Position numbers and translations under genes: made by a program. This document shows, piece after piece, positions 10,712 through 20,582 of a stretch of 64,000 bases of DNA. The number at the start of each line of letters is the position of its first letter. Position 1 is the stretch's first letter. Source of the stretch: Bos javanicus (lineage: Eukaryota > Chordata > Mammalia > Artiodactyla > Bovidae). The notes beneath the pieces were generated by a model that saw only the letters and a program-made list of their open reading frames with translations, made no database searches and was not told the DNA's origin. Where the stretch lies: positions 73,926,178-73,990,177 of the forward strand of contig NC_083875.1 in NCBI RefSeq assembly GCF_032452875.1, in the 5' to 3' direction.

Positions 10712-13700
10712 TCCACTGCCTAAATGGTTTGGACATAAGGAATAGTCAACATTTAAATACAAATAATTAACAAAGGTGGGAAAGGATGCACATTTTTGAA
10801 TGTCAAATACAAATCCTATTTGTTTCTTGCTCCATTCAAACCATATTGTGAATTAGTGTATCCCCACACATGAAGGTAAAACAGAAAAATGAGAGGAGGG
10901 GTGAATTTTTTATTCCAAATCCTACCCAAGATCCACTCTCTTTGACGGTTGGGAGCAATATGAGTACAGGGTGCTGGGGGTGGTGGCCTCTGATGCAGCC
11001 AGTATCCAGGTACCCAGTTGCCTCAGATATCAAGTCAGTCTCAAGATTACAGGCCCCTTCAGAAGCAAGAAGCATTGACCCTCATGTAAATATGCCAAGT
11101 CCCAAGAGATGGCAACCCCTTTGGACTGCTTCTATTCTCCTGACATATCTGAAGCTGGCCTCTGAACCCAAAGCCATCCATCTATCACAGGGAACGCCAT
11201 GCACTTTCCTGGATCCACACAGCCTGACCAAAAAAAAAGAAACATCTGCAAGTGTGTGACATCAACATGTTTTCCTCAGCTAACAAGCTTCTCTATTCTC
11301 CAGGAGCCAAAAACTTTAAGTGACTCTTAAACAAAGACAGCCCCACGAAGAATAATGATGTCAAACCCAAGCCCTCGTTCCATGGTGTGAACACAAAATC
11401 TACAGAACCCAAGTTCAAAATGATTTACAGACGGTTTGATCAGAGTCAGATGTAAAATGGTGTCTCACTGGAGACAGGCCAGGGGCTATCAATCTGAATC
11501 CCCTACAACAAGTGATGTCATTAGTCAGAATCGATACATTATGGAGACGATTTTCTCTTTTGTCTCTCGGCCCCCAGGGGTTTTCTGAGTTGCATTTCAT
11601 CACTAGATTGCAAGGCACTCGTGTTACAAAGTGGCTGATAGGAATCACAACCAGGACTCCGTCACTGTTTGGGGCTCGTGGGAGGAGCAGGGGGAAAGTT
11701 GAAGGATTAAACCCAATTATATGTGGGAAACAGACTAATTCAAGGTCTTTGTTGGCAGGTCGATGTTAAACTTGTCTAACCCATTCCTGTTGTTTATACA
11801 ACTTTAAAGGGCATGACTTTGGACTCTCCAGTGTAAGATCAGTATGGGGGGAGATGCTCAGTTCCAGGTTCCCCTGGGAGAAATCACATGGTCACCTTGG
11901 CTTAACCAAGACCTAGGAAAATGACTCGCTACTGAAGGTCAAGACTTTCTCCTCCTTGACACTAGATAGCCCCATTTACCTGTAAGATCTTCATGTTCCT
12001 GCTGTCTTCCTAAATCCCTAAAGAATGGCCAGGGTGTGGCCATTTAATATGAGAGCAGGTCTGTAAGATCATCCCCAAGTACCAATATGTGGACAATACT
12101 TCTTCTATCATCAATGTTATCAAGGATATATTGCATCATACACAGACTGGTAGTGTCTTTTAGGTTCTTCCAAAGCTCCACAGAGGGGTATAATAGAAAA
12201 TAGGAACAAAAAAAGGAAAATTTTTTAAAATGAGACTCTCATTTTCTTACTGCCTTCCAGATCTTCCTAGAGAAAAATCCTCTATTCAGTCCCATGTGCA
12301 TCTCCAATACAGGGTATTTTTCCAGCTCACTGGTGTTTCATAAACACCATTTGTTGTCATGTGGTTAAATTAAAACTGAGTATATCAAACATCAAACAGT
12401 ATGTTAATGTCAAGTATGCTTGAATAAATAGTAAGAGTTCAACTGAATGGAATATGTGGATTGCTAGCTAATTAAGCAAGAAGCAGGTGTGAAAAAAATC
12501 TAATTTAGGCAATTTTTTATAATTAATAATGTTTACTTGTAGTACCCTTCTAATGGGGCTCTAGTTTAGCCTCTTGTGAATTGCTAGGAGTTTACTCCAG
12601 TATTTTAAAATTATAATTGAATGGAGAATTTTCCCAGATATCAGGTTTCCTTGCTGATGATGAAGAAAGCAAGTGCTACATACCTAGAAAAGTCCTGCCA
12701 GTACTTTATATCAAGAGGATCAATTAACAAATCACTCCCCCAGCAATTAAAACTTAGAGCACAGACCAGCAGACCTCCACACTCAAAAGTTCTCTTGTAA
12801 ACCCCAGCACCCACAGAGGTAGAGGTGAACTTGGATGAACCAACCTGAATGAGAATATTGCTGTGTTCAAACCAATCGCTGGACATGGGTGATGAAGGCT
12901 TTGGTGAGTGTCTGCAAAGAGCAGTGACAGAGAACATTCTGTTGCAATTAGAAACCAAAAAAAAAAATTAAGATCCTATCTAAACTGTCCTGGAAAATTG
13001 CATAGCACCCATCAATTAATCCAAGTATACATTTAAATTTGGTTTTCTTTCCAAGAAGCCAAATGGAAGGAGAGGAGGAGAAAATGTCCGCAGATGTGAA
13101 AACAGACCTGGATTATTTCATAGACGTGACATATCTACTGCATTTAATTAAAGGGAGAATGTATGAGAACAATGTATCCTTCTCAATCGGGTCGAGGGAA
13201 CAAAACAGGACTGGATTAGATAGGACAACTGTAATCTCAAGAGACAGCCCTGTGTTTAATGGGAGCAGCACATGTTTGATATGCAGGGAAGTAAGTGGGT
13301 GTCCTGGACACAGTCCACTATTCATCATAATACCACAGTCCTGTTCATTCCCAGAGAAGAGACTGGAAACCATGAAACCATATGTAGAATATTAAAAATC
13401 ATTTAACGTTAAAATGCACATTAGGAAAGCATGCACTCTGGGCAAGGCTGCAGTCCAAGAGAGCTCTGAGAAATCTCCAGTTCAGTAGATAATGGTTGTA
13501 AAGGTAAACTGAGTTGTACACACACACACACACAGAAGCTTGGTCCTTAGCTCTGCAATGCTGATTTTTCTCACTCTCTTTTCCTTACTGATTTCTGTAG
13601 TGAGGTCAGTATTAATAATTGATGGAGAAATGATACCTAGAGCATCAGTACATTAATTTATAATTAAATATGAGAAGCACTAATTCCTTTCCCACCACCC

Positions 13701-13722
13701 ATCATTTGGAATTAAATTATAT
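10712..13722. other. Repeat-poor island, 3.0 kb
   Basis: No ruminant SINE or LINE is recognised in this stretch, only short A-runs and a (CA)n near 13520. No gene is supported. A 118-codon plus-strand frame at 13039-13395 and its antisense counterpart are unrecognised. The lack of insertions could mean constraint or chance. Confidence 0.6.
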
Positions 13723-13940
13723 GGGCTTCCCTGGTAGCTCAGATGGTAAAGAATCCTTCTGCAATGCAGGAGACCTGTGTTTGATTCCTGGGTTGGAAAG
13801 ATCCCCTGGAGGAGGAAATGGCAACCATTCTAGTATCGTTGCCTGGGAAAACTCAAGGACAGAGAAGCCTGGCGGGCTATAGTCCATGGGGTTGCAAAGA
13901 GTTGGACACAACCAAATGACTAACGCTTTCACTTTCACTA
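13723..13940 (+). mobile_element. Bov-tA SINE
   Basis: It runs from gggcttccctggtagctcag to gttggacacaaccaaatgac, with an extra ctttcactttcact end. Confidence 0.93.
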
Positions 13941-14876
13941 TATATAAATCTATACACACACACACATTATATACATGTGTGTATCTATGGCAGATATCAC
14001 ATTGTTTTGCAGACAGAGTCAAAAATCTTACTCTATTTTCATGGTCTTTTCATTGCCACTGAATTAATCACAGCCCTGCCCCTAACCACATGGAATTTTA
14101 TTTCCGATAAGAGTGACGTTTACTTTGGTTTACTTTGTTGGAAGTCGGAGTACTTACTCAGTCTATAAAGACCCAGTGTAACATATTTGGTTCAGCAACA
14201 TTAAAAGCACACACCGATAGACCCCATCTTCAATGGCTTTGTGTCGATGAAGATTCTGCATAGTTTCCATCTCATCTTGCCTCTCTCTCCACCCAGCAAG
14301 GACAACACTGAAAACAGCTCCAGGGTATGTGGAAAGGTGTACGTCTTTGGAGACTGAGAGTTCTATTTATTTTCCTCAGTTGCCAAAAGTAATATATGGA
14401 GTGAAAAGAAAATGCCTCAAAGCTGAGCCTACACTGGGGGAGAAATCCTATTTGTCACAAGAGGACAGACATCAGCGAGTGTACCAACTCAAAAAGTGTC
14501 GGTAGTTTGATTCTTACCATTCTAACTAAAAACACAGGACAGAGAACTGCTATTAAGGCCACCAGAGGACATTAGAGTCCTCTGCTGAAAGGGATACACT
14601 TCCCTCCCCATCCCATCCATAAACTCACTGTAGGGCTTAAAAGTCACTTCTTCTGTCCACCATCCCACCTCAGCAGGTGGGGATGGGAGGGCATTTACTT
14701 GAAATTTATCTGAATGGCAAACAGACGAATCAGATCAGACAAAGCAGAGGGAACCCCAGAGGTCTATCCCAGATGGACAGCGGCATGGCTGTGATGCCCT
14801 CTGACAGGCTTTAGCGAAGGGTCCCCTGTCCTTAGCTACACTGACTGCAACGGACACAGCAAGACTCATTCGAAAG
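13941..14876. other. Unique sequence, nothing recognised
   Basis: It contains a short (CA)n near 13956. No gene or repeat family is recognised. Confidence 0.5.
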
Positions 14877-14889
14877 TGACTAATTGTGG

Positions 14890-15288
14890 GGACTTCCCTG
14901 GCGGTCCAGTGGTTAAGACTCTGAGCTTCCCAGGGACTTCCCCAGTGGCTCACTGGTGAAGAACCCGCCTGCCAATGCAGGAGACACAGGTGCGATCCCT
15001 GGTCCGGGAAGATCCCACATGCCACAGAGCAACTAAGCCTGGGAGCCACAACTATTAAGCCCATGCTCTGCAACGAGGGAAAGCACAGAAATGAGAAGCC
15101 CGCGCACCACAGCTAGAGAGTAGCCCCTGCTTACCACAACTGGAGAAAAGCCCATGCAGCAAATAAGACCCAGGACAAACAAGACTCAAAAAAACAGACT
15201 CTGAGCTTCCAATACAGGGGACTCAGGTTTGATCTCTGGTCAGGGAACTAAGATCCCACAAGCCACGAGGTGTGGCCAAAGAAATGAA
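14890..15288 (+). mobile_element. CHR-type SINE, host of a nested SINE
   Basis: The 5' part gacttccctggcggtccagt runs to 14930 and the 3' part resumes at 15211 (aatacaggggactcaggttt) to 15288. The 13-mer tgactaattgtgg flanks the whole at 14877-14889 and 15289-15301. The insert at 14931-15195 is a second SINE. Confidence 0.95.
14931..15195 (+). mobile_element. Younger CHR-type SINE inside the first
   Basis: It reads cagggacttccccagtggct to acaagactcaaaaaaac. It is bounded by a perfect 15-bp duplication of the host SINE, agactctgagcttcc, at 14916-14930 and 15196-15210. Its 3' half lists repeated cca-caact modules typical of the family. Confidence 0.95.
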
Positions 15289-15301
15289 TGACTAATTGTG
15301 G

Positions 15302-15923
15302 AGGAGCCCTGCCACCTCCCTAACTGACCATTTGGGGAGGAGGTTGAAACTGTGCAAGGCGAAAGAAGCCAAAGGGAAATAAGGGTGGGGAACTCCTACA
15401 ACCCAGACATGGGTACCCATTCTACCCCACTCCAAGTTGGGCTGGCTCCTTCTCAAAGGGAAAGAGGGCTTTTGCTCAAAGACTGAGGCCTGAGGGGCAG
15501 CAACATCTTTGCAATGAGGATTCTGGAGGGTTTTATGCATAGCCTGGCAAGATGAGAACGGGTATATCTGACATAAGGGACTGAAAACTGCCATTTTTTT
15601 CCCATTCAAATAAACTGAAAACAAATGGAGAAAGCCAAGTGTAGCACTGTGGTGTAGGCACTGTTTTCCCTCCACTCTCTTCCCAGCCCAAGCCTGTTTC
15701 CAGGAGACCCTGGGACCCTGAGGGAAGCACTTCCTGGACTTTGTCCCCACCCACCCATTTACCAAACAACAAAACATCAATCTAGGTAAAAAGAAAGAGA
15801 ACAGGGACTTCAAGAGAGTAACTGCAGTCTGAGAGTTTTGCTGCAAACTACATGAGGGCTATATTCCGTTATGTGGAGATTTCCGAGCTGTCCTTGTGAA
15901 CAAACAGAATTCTTTCTCATCAT
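15302..15923. other. Unique sequence with long minus-strand ORF
   Basis: A 184-codon minus-strand frame (15292-15846) covers this stretch, but it begins in the SINE flank. It shows no family motif I recognise, has no visible promoter, and is not supported as a gene. Confidence 0.4.
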
Positions 15924-16097
15924 CTTTTTTTTAGGCAGAGCTAGGTCTTCACTGCAGCATTCAGGCTTTCTTTAGTTGCAGTGTGTGGGCTTCATTGCCC
16001 GAGGCATGTGGGATTTACTTTCCTGACCAAGGATCAAACTTGTGTCCCCTGCATTGGAAGGCAGATTCTTAACCACTGAATCACCAGGCAAGTCTCC
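15924..16097 (-). mobile_element. CHR-type SINE
   Basis: A poly(T) start is followed by gtgtgtgggcttcattgccc and cttaaccactgaatcaccag, the antisense of a diverged CHR SINE. Confidence 0.82.
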
Positions 16098-16486
16098 TTT
16101 CTCCACATTTGGATGAGAAATTGCCTTGGCCCATCTCCTCCCTCTGTGCATGAGAAAAGACCTATCCTATTCCCCTCCTTCCTGTGGCTTCACCCTTCTT
16201 GACTCTTGAGTGATGAGAAAGTTGATAAAGCAAGGCCAACCCAGACAGTCAGCATGCTGCAGTGCACAAGAAGACAAAGAGGAGTTTTCCAGGAGAAGAC
16301 AGTGAAGCTACCAGGAGCCTGAGGCCATTCCCGGCACGTGGTTGGCCAGAGATGTTTTCCTGTGATCTGTCAATAGATAACCTTCCCAGATACCACCCCT
16401 GCATATATACAGTTTCTTAAGTCAATATCAACAGCGGATGGGAGAAGTGATCATGGACAAGCTGCAATGGATAGCTACATAGATGG
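16098..16486. other. Unique sequence, nothing recognised
   Basis: No gene or repeat is recognised. Confidence 0.5.
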
Positions 16487-16675
16487 GTGTGTGCTTAGTC
16501 GCTCAGTTGTGTCAGACTCTGTGTAACCCTAGGGACTGCATGGGGATTCTCCAGACAAGAATACTGGTGGGTTGCCATGCCCTCCTCCAGGGGACCTTCC
16601 CGACCCAGGACTCGAACTCCAGTCTCACGTCTACCAGCATTGGCAGGTGGGTTCTCTAGCACTAGCATCACCTGG
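16487..16675 (-). mobile_element. Bov-tA SINE, diverged
   Basis: Antisense copy from gtgtgcttagtcgctcagtt to agcatcacctgggat, with several small deletions such as the missing tgg in ctggtgggttgcc. Confidence 0.9.
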
Positions 16676-16688
16676 GATAAATATATAT

Positions 16689-16774
16689 ATGGTTTGGCCA
16701 AAAAGTTAATTCAGGTTTTCGTGTACCACCCTTAGAGGAAAAACTCAAATGAATTTTTTGGCCAACACAATATG
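16689..16774. mobile_element. Mariner-type foldback (MITE-like)
   Basis: The left arm ggtttggccaaaaagttaat and the right arm ending gaattttttggccaacacaa are inverted copies around a short centre. Both match the terminal repeat motif of ruminant mariner elements (ttggccaaaaagtt). It sits in a TA-rich site. No transposase sequence remains. Confidence 0.8.
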
Positions 16775-17415
16775 TAGGCTACAGATGGTAATTCTTCTGG
16801 ACACTGGTGGGCTATTTAGTGAAAGGGTGCCTGAGAGCTACTTATGAATCTCAGTAAGTCACATGATCCCAAATGTCCCCTTTCAATAGAGATTATGGTC
16901 ACTGGCCCCTGGATTCTGCCTGAGGTTATCCTAAAATCAAACCTTCAACAATAAAGAATTGTCTAAAAAGATGTAGGTTCAAGTCTGATTAACAACAAAA
17001 TTTGTCACTGAAAGTTAACAAATTCTTCTCTGTCTCATATATGAATGGCTTCCTTGGTGTCTAAAAGTAGCTCTGTTTCTGCTGGGCATCCTAGGAATCA
17101 GAAATGATCTTTAAAAAAACAGAAAACATCAACCATGTGAGCTAGGAAGGAGACTCTGAAACCAATCACCTGTGCTTCTGAAGGCAGGTGAGGGGCTATG
17201 GACCCCTCTCAATCCCACCAGGCCTGGAGCTCATTTATGACTGGCAGGAAATATGGTATCAATTGTGTGGAGCCCCCATTCTGGGAAGACAGTTTCTAAA
17301 CAGAGACTGTCAGGAGAAGAGGACACCTTAAATGAGAACCAGAGAACGTCTCAGGACACAGCAAATGTGTGTCACTGCCATGTTATTTGGAAGATCGTTT
17401 TTACCCACGAATCTC
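16775..17415. other. Unique sequence, nothing recognised
   Basis: No gene or repeat is recognised. Confidence 0.5.
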
Positions 17416-17454
17416 ATCACTTCTTGGCCTTTTGGCTAAGATCAAGTGTAGTAT
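17416..17454 (+). pseudogene. U2 snRNA 5' fragment (39 nt)
   Basis: The 39 bases match the first 39 nt of mammalian U2 snRNA, with two substitutions as I recall the consensus (positions 4 and 10). It includes stem-loop I and the branch-point recognition segment gtagta. U2 sequence stops exactly where a Bov-tA SINE begins, so this is a 3'-truncated, non-functional copy. It lacks the Sm site and all later stem-loops. Confidence 0.9.
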
Positions 17455-17668
17455 GGGGGCTTCCCAGGTGGCGTGAGTTGTAAAGAACCTGCCTGCCAGT
17501 GCAGGAGATGCAAGAGACGCAGGTTTGATCCCTGGGTGGGGAAAATATTTTGGAGGAGGGCATGGCAACCCACTCCAGTGTTCTTGCCTGAGAAATCCCA
17601 TGGACAGGGAAGCCTGGAGAGCTATAGTCAGTAGGGTCGCAAAGAGTCGGACATGACTGAGCACAGCA
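17455..17668 (+). mobile_element. Bov-tA SINE fused to U2 fragment
   Basis: Full-length head ggggcttcccaggtggcgtg, body, and end gtcggacatgactgagcaca. It directly abuts the U2 piece with no spacer. I could not find a TSD that encloses either the SINE alone or the pair. Confidence 0.93.
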
Positions 17669-17673
17669 CACAC

Positions 17674-17905
17674 TTAAAAGCTCAGGCTTCAGAGTCAGAC
17701 AAATCTGGGTTGCTGAGTAACCATGGGCAAGGAATTTCATCTCTCCTGGCACCACTTCGCTCATCTATAAAACGTGCATGACGACATTACCTCTTACTTA
17801 GGGTTGCGGTAAAAATCCAACAGGGTGATGTGTAAAACAGGCTTAGTCTGGTGCCTAATATGTAGCAAATGCTCAATGAATGTGGGCGATTATTATTTAT
17901 TATCC
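17674..17905 (+). mobile_element. MIR SINE
   Basis: It follows the MIR order: ggcttcagagtcagacaaat, ctgggttgctg, a core with atgggcaaggaatttcatct, ctcatctataaaacg, and the 3' part gtagcaaatgctcaatgaat. Confidence 0.85.
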
Positions 17906-17990
17906 TCACAACAAGCCTTTGAAACAGACTTTATTCTCTTCCCATTATCAAGAAGGAAGTGGCCACACAGAGGCAAGTGACATGGGTAAG
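17906..17990 (-). mobile_element. MIR fragment, antisense
   Basis: It contains cctcacaacaagcctttgaa and, further on, agaggcaagtgac, consistent with the reverse complement of a MIR core. It is short and diverged. Confidence 0.55.
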
Positions 17991-20362
17991 ACATCCCTTC
18001 CAGATCACTCTCTCTTCTGGTTCCATCCTTTCTGGCCAGCTTTCCAAAGAGAAGATCCCTTTGGGTCCCTGGTCAGACCAGGCCAGAGGCCCAGGTTTCC
18101 AGGTAAAGCAGGAAGCTGCCTCCAGGTTGGTCTCTGACTCTCCCATCCTGAAGTGGAGCCAACGCATAAGTGAAATGCAGTACCCAGCTCTTCCATCCTC
18201 CCCCCACCCAACACAGGAGCCTTCATCTGCTCCGCCTCTGGGAGCGAGTGTGGCTCTCCCAGCCTGGCGCTGAAGCAGGTGCGGGCATATTTTAAGCTCC
18301 AGCAAATAACTTTAATTGAGCTCTCCTTAGACATATGAACCCACAGAGCAGGGTTTTTTTTTCTCCCTTCTAATAAAAAAAGACCCACAACAAACCAGAT
18401 GGGTCTTGGTCCCTCCCCAACACCCCCCTCCCTACTCTTCAGGCTCCCCTAATAAATCTTTTAACTCTGAAGAAATTACCTTGCTGGAAGCGGGTATTTT
18501 ATTTGGTTGCCTGTGTGGACCCAAGCTGCCTCTGTGGGCCGAAATGTGGGTCAGGAGTTACCCAAGCAGGCTGCAAAACTGAAGCCTGGGGGTTCAGGCT
18601 GGGTTGGTACTTGGGTTGGTATTTTCATCCAGAACTTTCTATTACTGATCACTTCCCTGTGTTTCCTGACCACCGTCAGGGGTCCCCCCACCTCATACCT
18701 CTCCTAAAATTAAAAACCTTTACCTTCCACTGTTCTTAACATAAGTAAAATCTCCATCTTGGTGTGGACCTTCCCTGCTGCCATCTAATGTGGAAGGATC
18801 TGGAAAGAATCCTTTCCACTAGGAGCTAGTCTGACTCTTGGATCATGAGTCCAGAAAGCGCGATGAAAAAGAAAACCGGAGCCTCCTGTCACCAGAACAA
18901 GGCAGTGTGGGGCGTGAGGTTCGTCTCATTTTGCAGACGTGAGCTCCCTCTTAATGCCCCATACGAAGACGGCCGCAGAGAAGGAGGGAAATGCGATGTG
19001 AATGGATTCCAGATTCCCCCCTAGAAAAAAAGACGTCAAGAATAGCCCAGGGCAAGAGAGAGAGAAGCAACGCACTCTGGGTTCTGATTTATGAGCACTG
19101 AATTATTGGTAGGAGGGCCCAGAAGGAGTCGTTTACAACAGAAATTATTGCAGGCAAATGTTGGTTGGTATTTTAAATCACTCACTAATATTGATAGGTT
19201 AATGCCTGTCACACTTGCTTAAGGGTCACCAGAAAAAAAGAAAAAAAAAAACTTATCTTCGACTTGTTACCAGCTAAGTATAATGTAGATACACCTTTTT
19301 CTGGTTTTGCGGTTTGTTTTTGTTGTTTTTTTTTTTTTCTTGAGCAAAGCCTGCTGTATTATTTATGGTTTTCTGAGTCACTGACTGTAGCCTGTATCTG
19401 GATTTTAAAAGGTTGATTTGCAAAAAAACAAAAACAGGGCACCCATCTAGGGAAGCTGGTGGGAAGGCAGTCGCCGCTCACAGCGGCCCCTCAGAGGACC
19501 CTTGGCTATTTGAGGCGCCTCGGGCGGCCAGGCCAGATGGCGAGTGCGTATTGTTCCCTTTTTGGTGATCGTCCTGCTGTGGCAAATAAAGTTAAATCAA
19601 AAGGTTAGTGCTCTGCAAGAGAGTGGCCGAGCTGGCTGCAGCTGACAAGGGCCAAGGATGCTGAGTAGTGAGGAGGCAGAGGTTGTTCCCTCGAAAGGGA
19701 ATGCAAAGGGAAAAATTTGGCTGCACAATAAAGAGGGGAGAGTCATGGGTCTCGAGTCCCTTCCTTCTTGGGGCCTGAGGATGAGCTGAAAAATATAAAC
19801 TTGATCCACCCACGACCACAGTCAGAGGGAGGGGCAATCGCTCTCCATCAGTCTGAGGTCAAAAGAGCTCCCCCAACATCCCACTCCAACTTGACTTTCC
19901 CCAATAAGCAGTGCATTCCTTTGTGAGGTGATGGGGTGGTATCTGTGGAGTTGGGGGAGCACAGTCTGGGAGGGTCAGATACCCACATCTGTCATGAGTG
20001 GAATAAAACTTTGGAATCCAGGCGAGCAGCTGATGAGTGCATAAGATTTTCAACCTGGACACAGAATTCATGGATTACTTCATAGGATATCAGAGCTAGA
20101 AAAGATTTAAGAAACTACGGAAACTTCCTCCATACAACCCACCTCTCACTTTACATATGGACAAAAAAAGGCCAGAGAGGAAAAGAGATGCACTCGAGGC
20201 TCAAGGTCACACAAGGGAGGGGGTGGATCCGGCACCAGGGTCCAGCCTTCTTTGGCACCTCTTGGGCTACCACCAACAGGATATGTGGCAGGGGAGGGGG
20301 CCAAGGGTGCAAGGGATGTGCAAAATCACAGAATCCACAAGGTGTTCGAGTTTTAAACAATG
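17991..20362. other. Unique region with a CpG-rich patch
   Basis: Mostly repeat-free. The 19469-19550 part has about eight CpGs in roughly 80 bp, unusual in CpG-depleted mammalian DNA. A-runs at 19230-19250 and a poly(T) near 19328 are the only simple repeats. No gene is supported. Confidence 0.55.
20080..20235 (-). mobile_element. Possible ancient MIR-class fragment
   Basis: The order ctttacatatggac, ggccagagagg and caaggtcacacaagg resembles the antisense of an old mammalian SINE core. The family is uncertain. Confidence 0.45.
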
Positions 20363-20582
20363 ATTAGGAGAGGCTATTCCCGGGTGACTCAGAGGTAAAG
20401 AATCTGCCCGCCAATGCAGGAGACATAGGTTCAATCCCTGGGTCCAGAAGATCCCCTGGAGAAGGAAATGGCAACCCACTCCAATACTCTTGCCTGGAAA
20501 ATCCCATGGACAGAGGAGCCTGGTGGGCTACAGTCCATGGAGTTGCAAAGAGTCCAACATGACTGAGCACACACACACACAC
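20363..20582 (+). mobile_element. Bov-tA SINE
   Basis: It runs from ggctattcccgggtgactca to aacatgactgagcacacacac. The CA-run at the end is a grown tail. Confidence 0.93.

Noticed and set aside
15292..15846. 184-codon minus-strand open frame
   Set aside because: The sequence has no family motif I recognise, starts in a SINE flank region and shows no start context or promoter. Length alone is not enough in 64 kb.
17416..17454. Functional U2 snRNA gene
   Set aside because: Only the first 39 nt remain; no Sm site, 3' stem-loops or upstream promoter elements are present.
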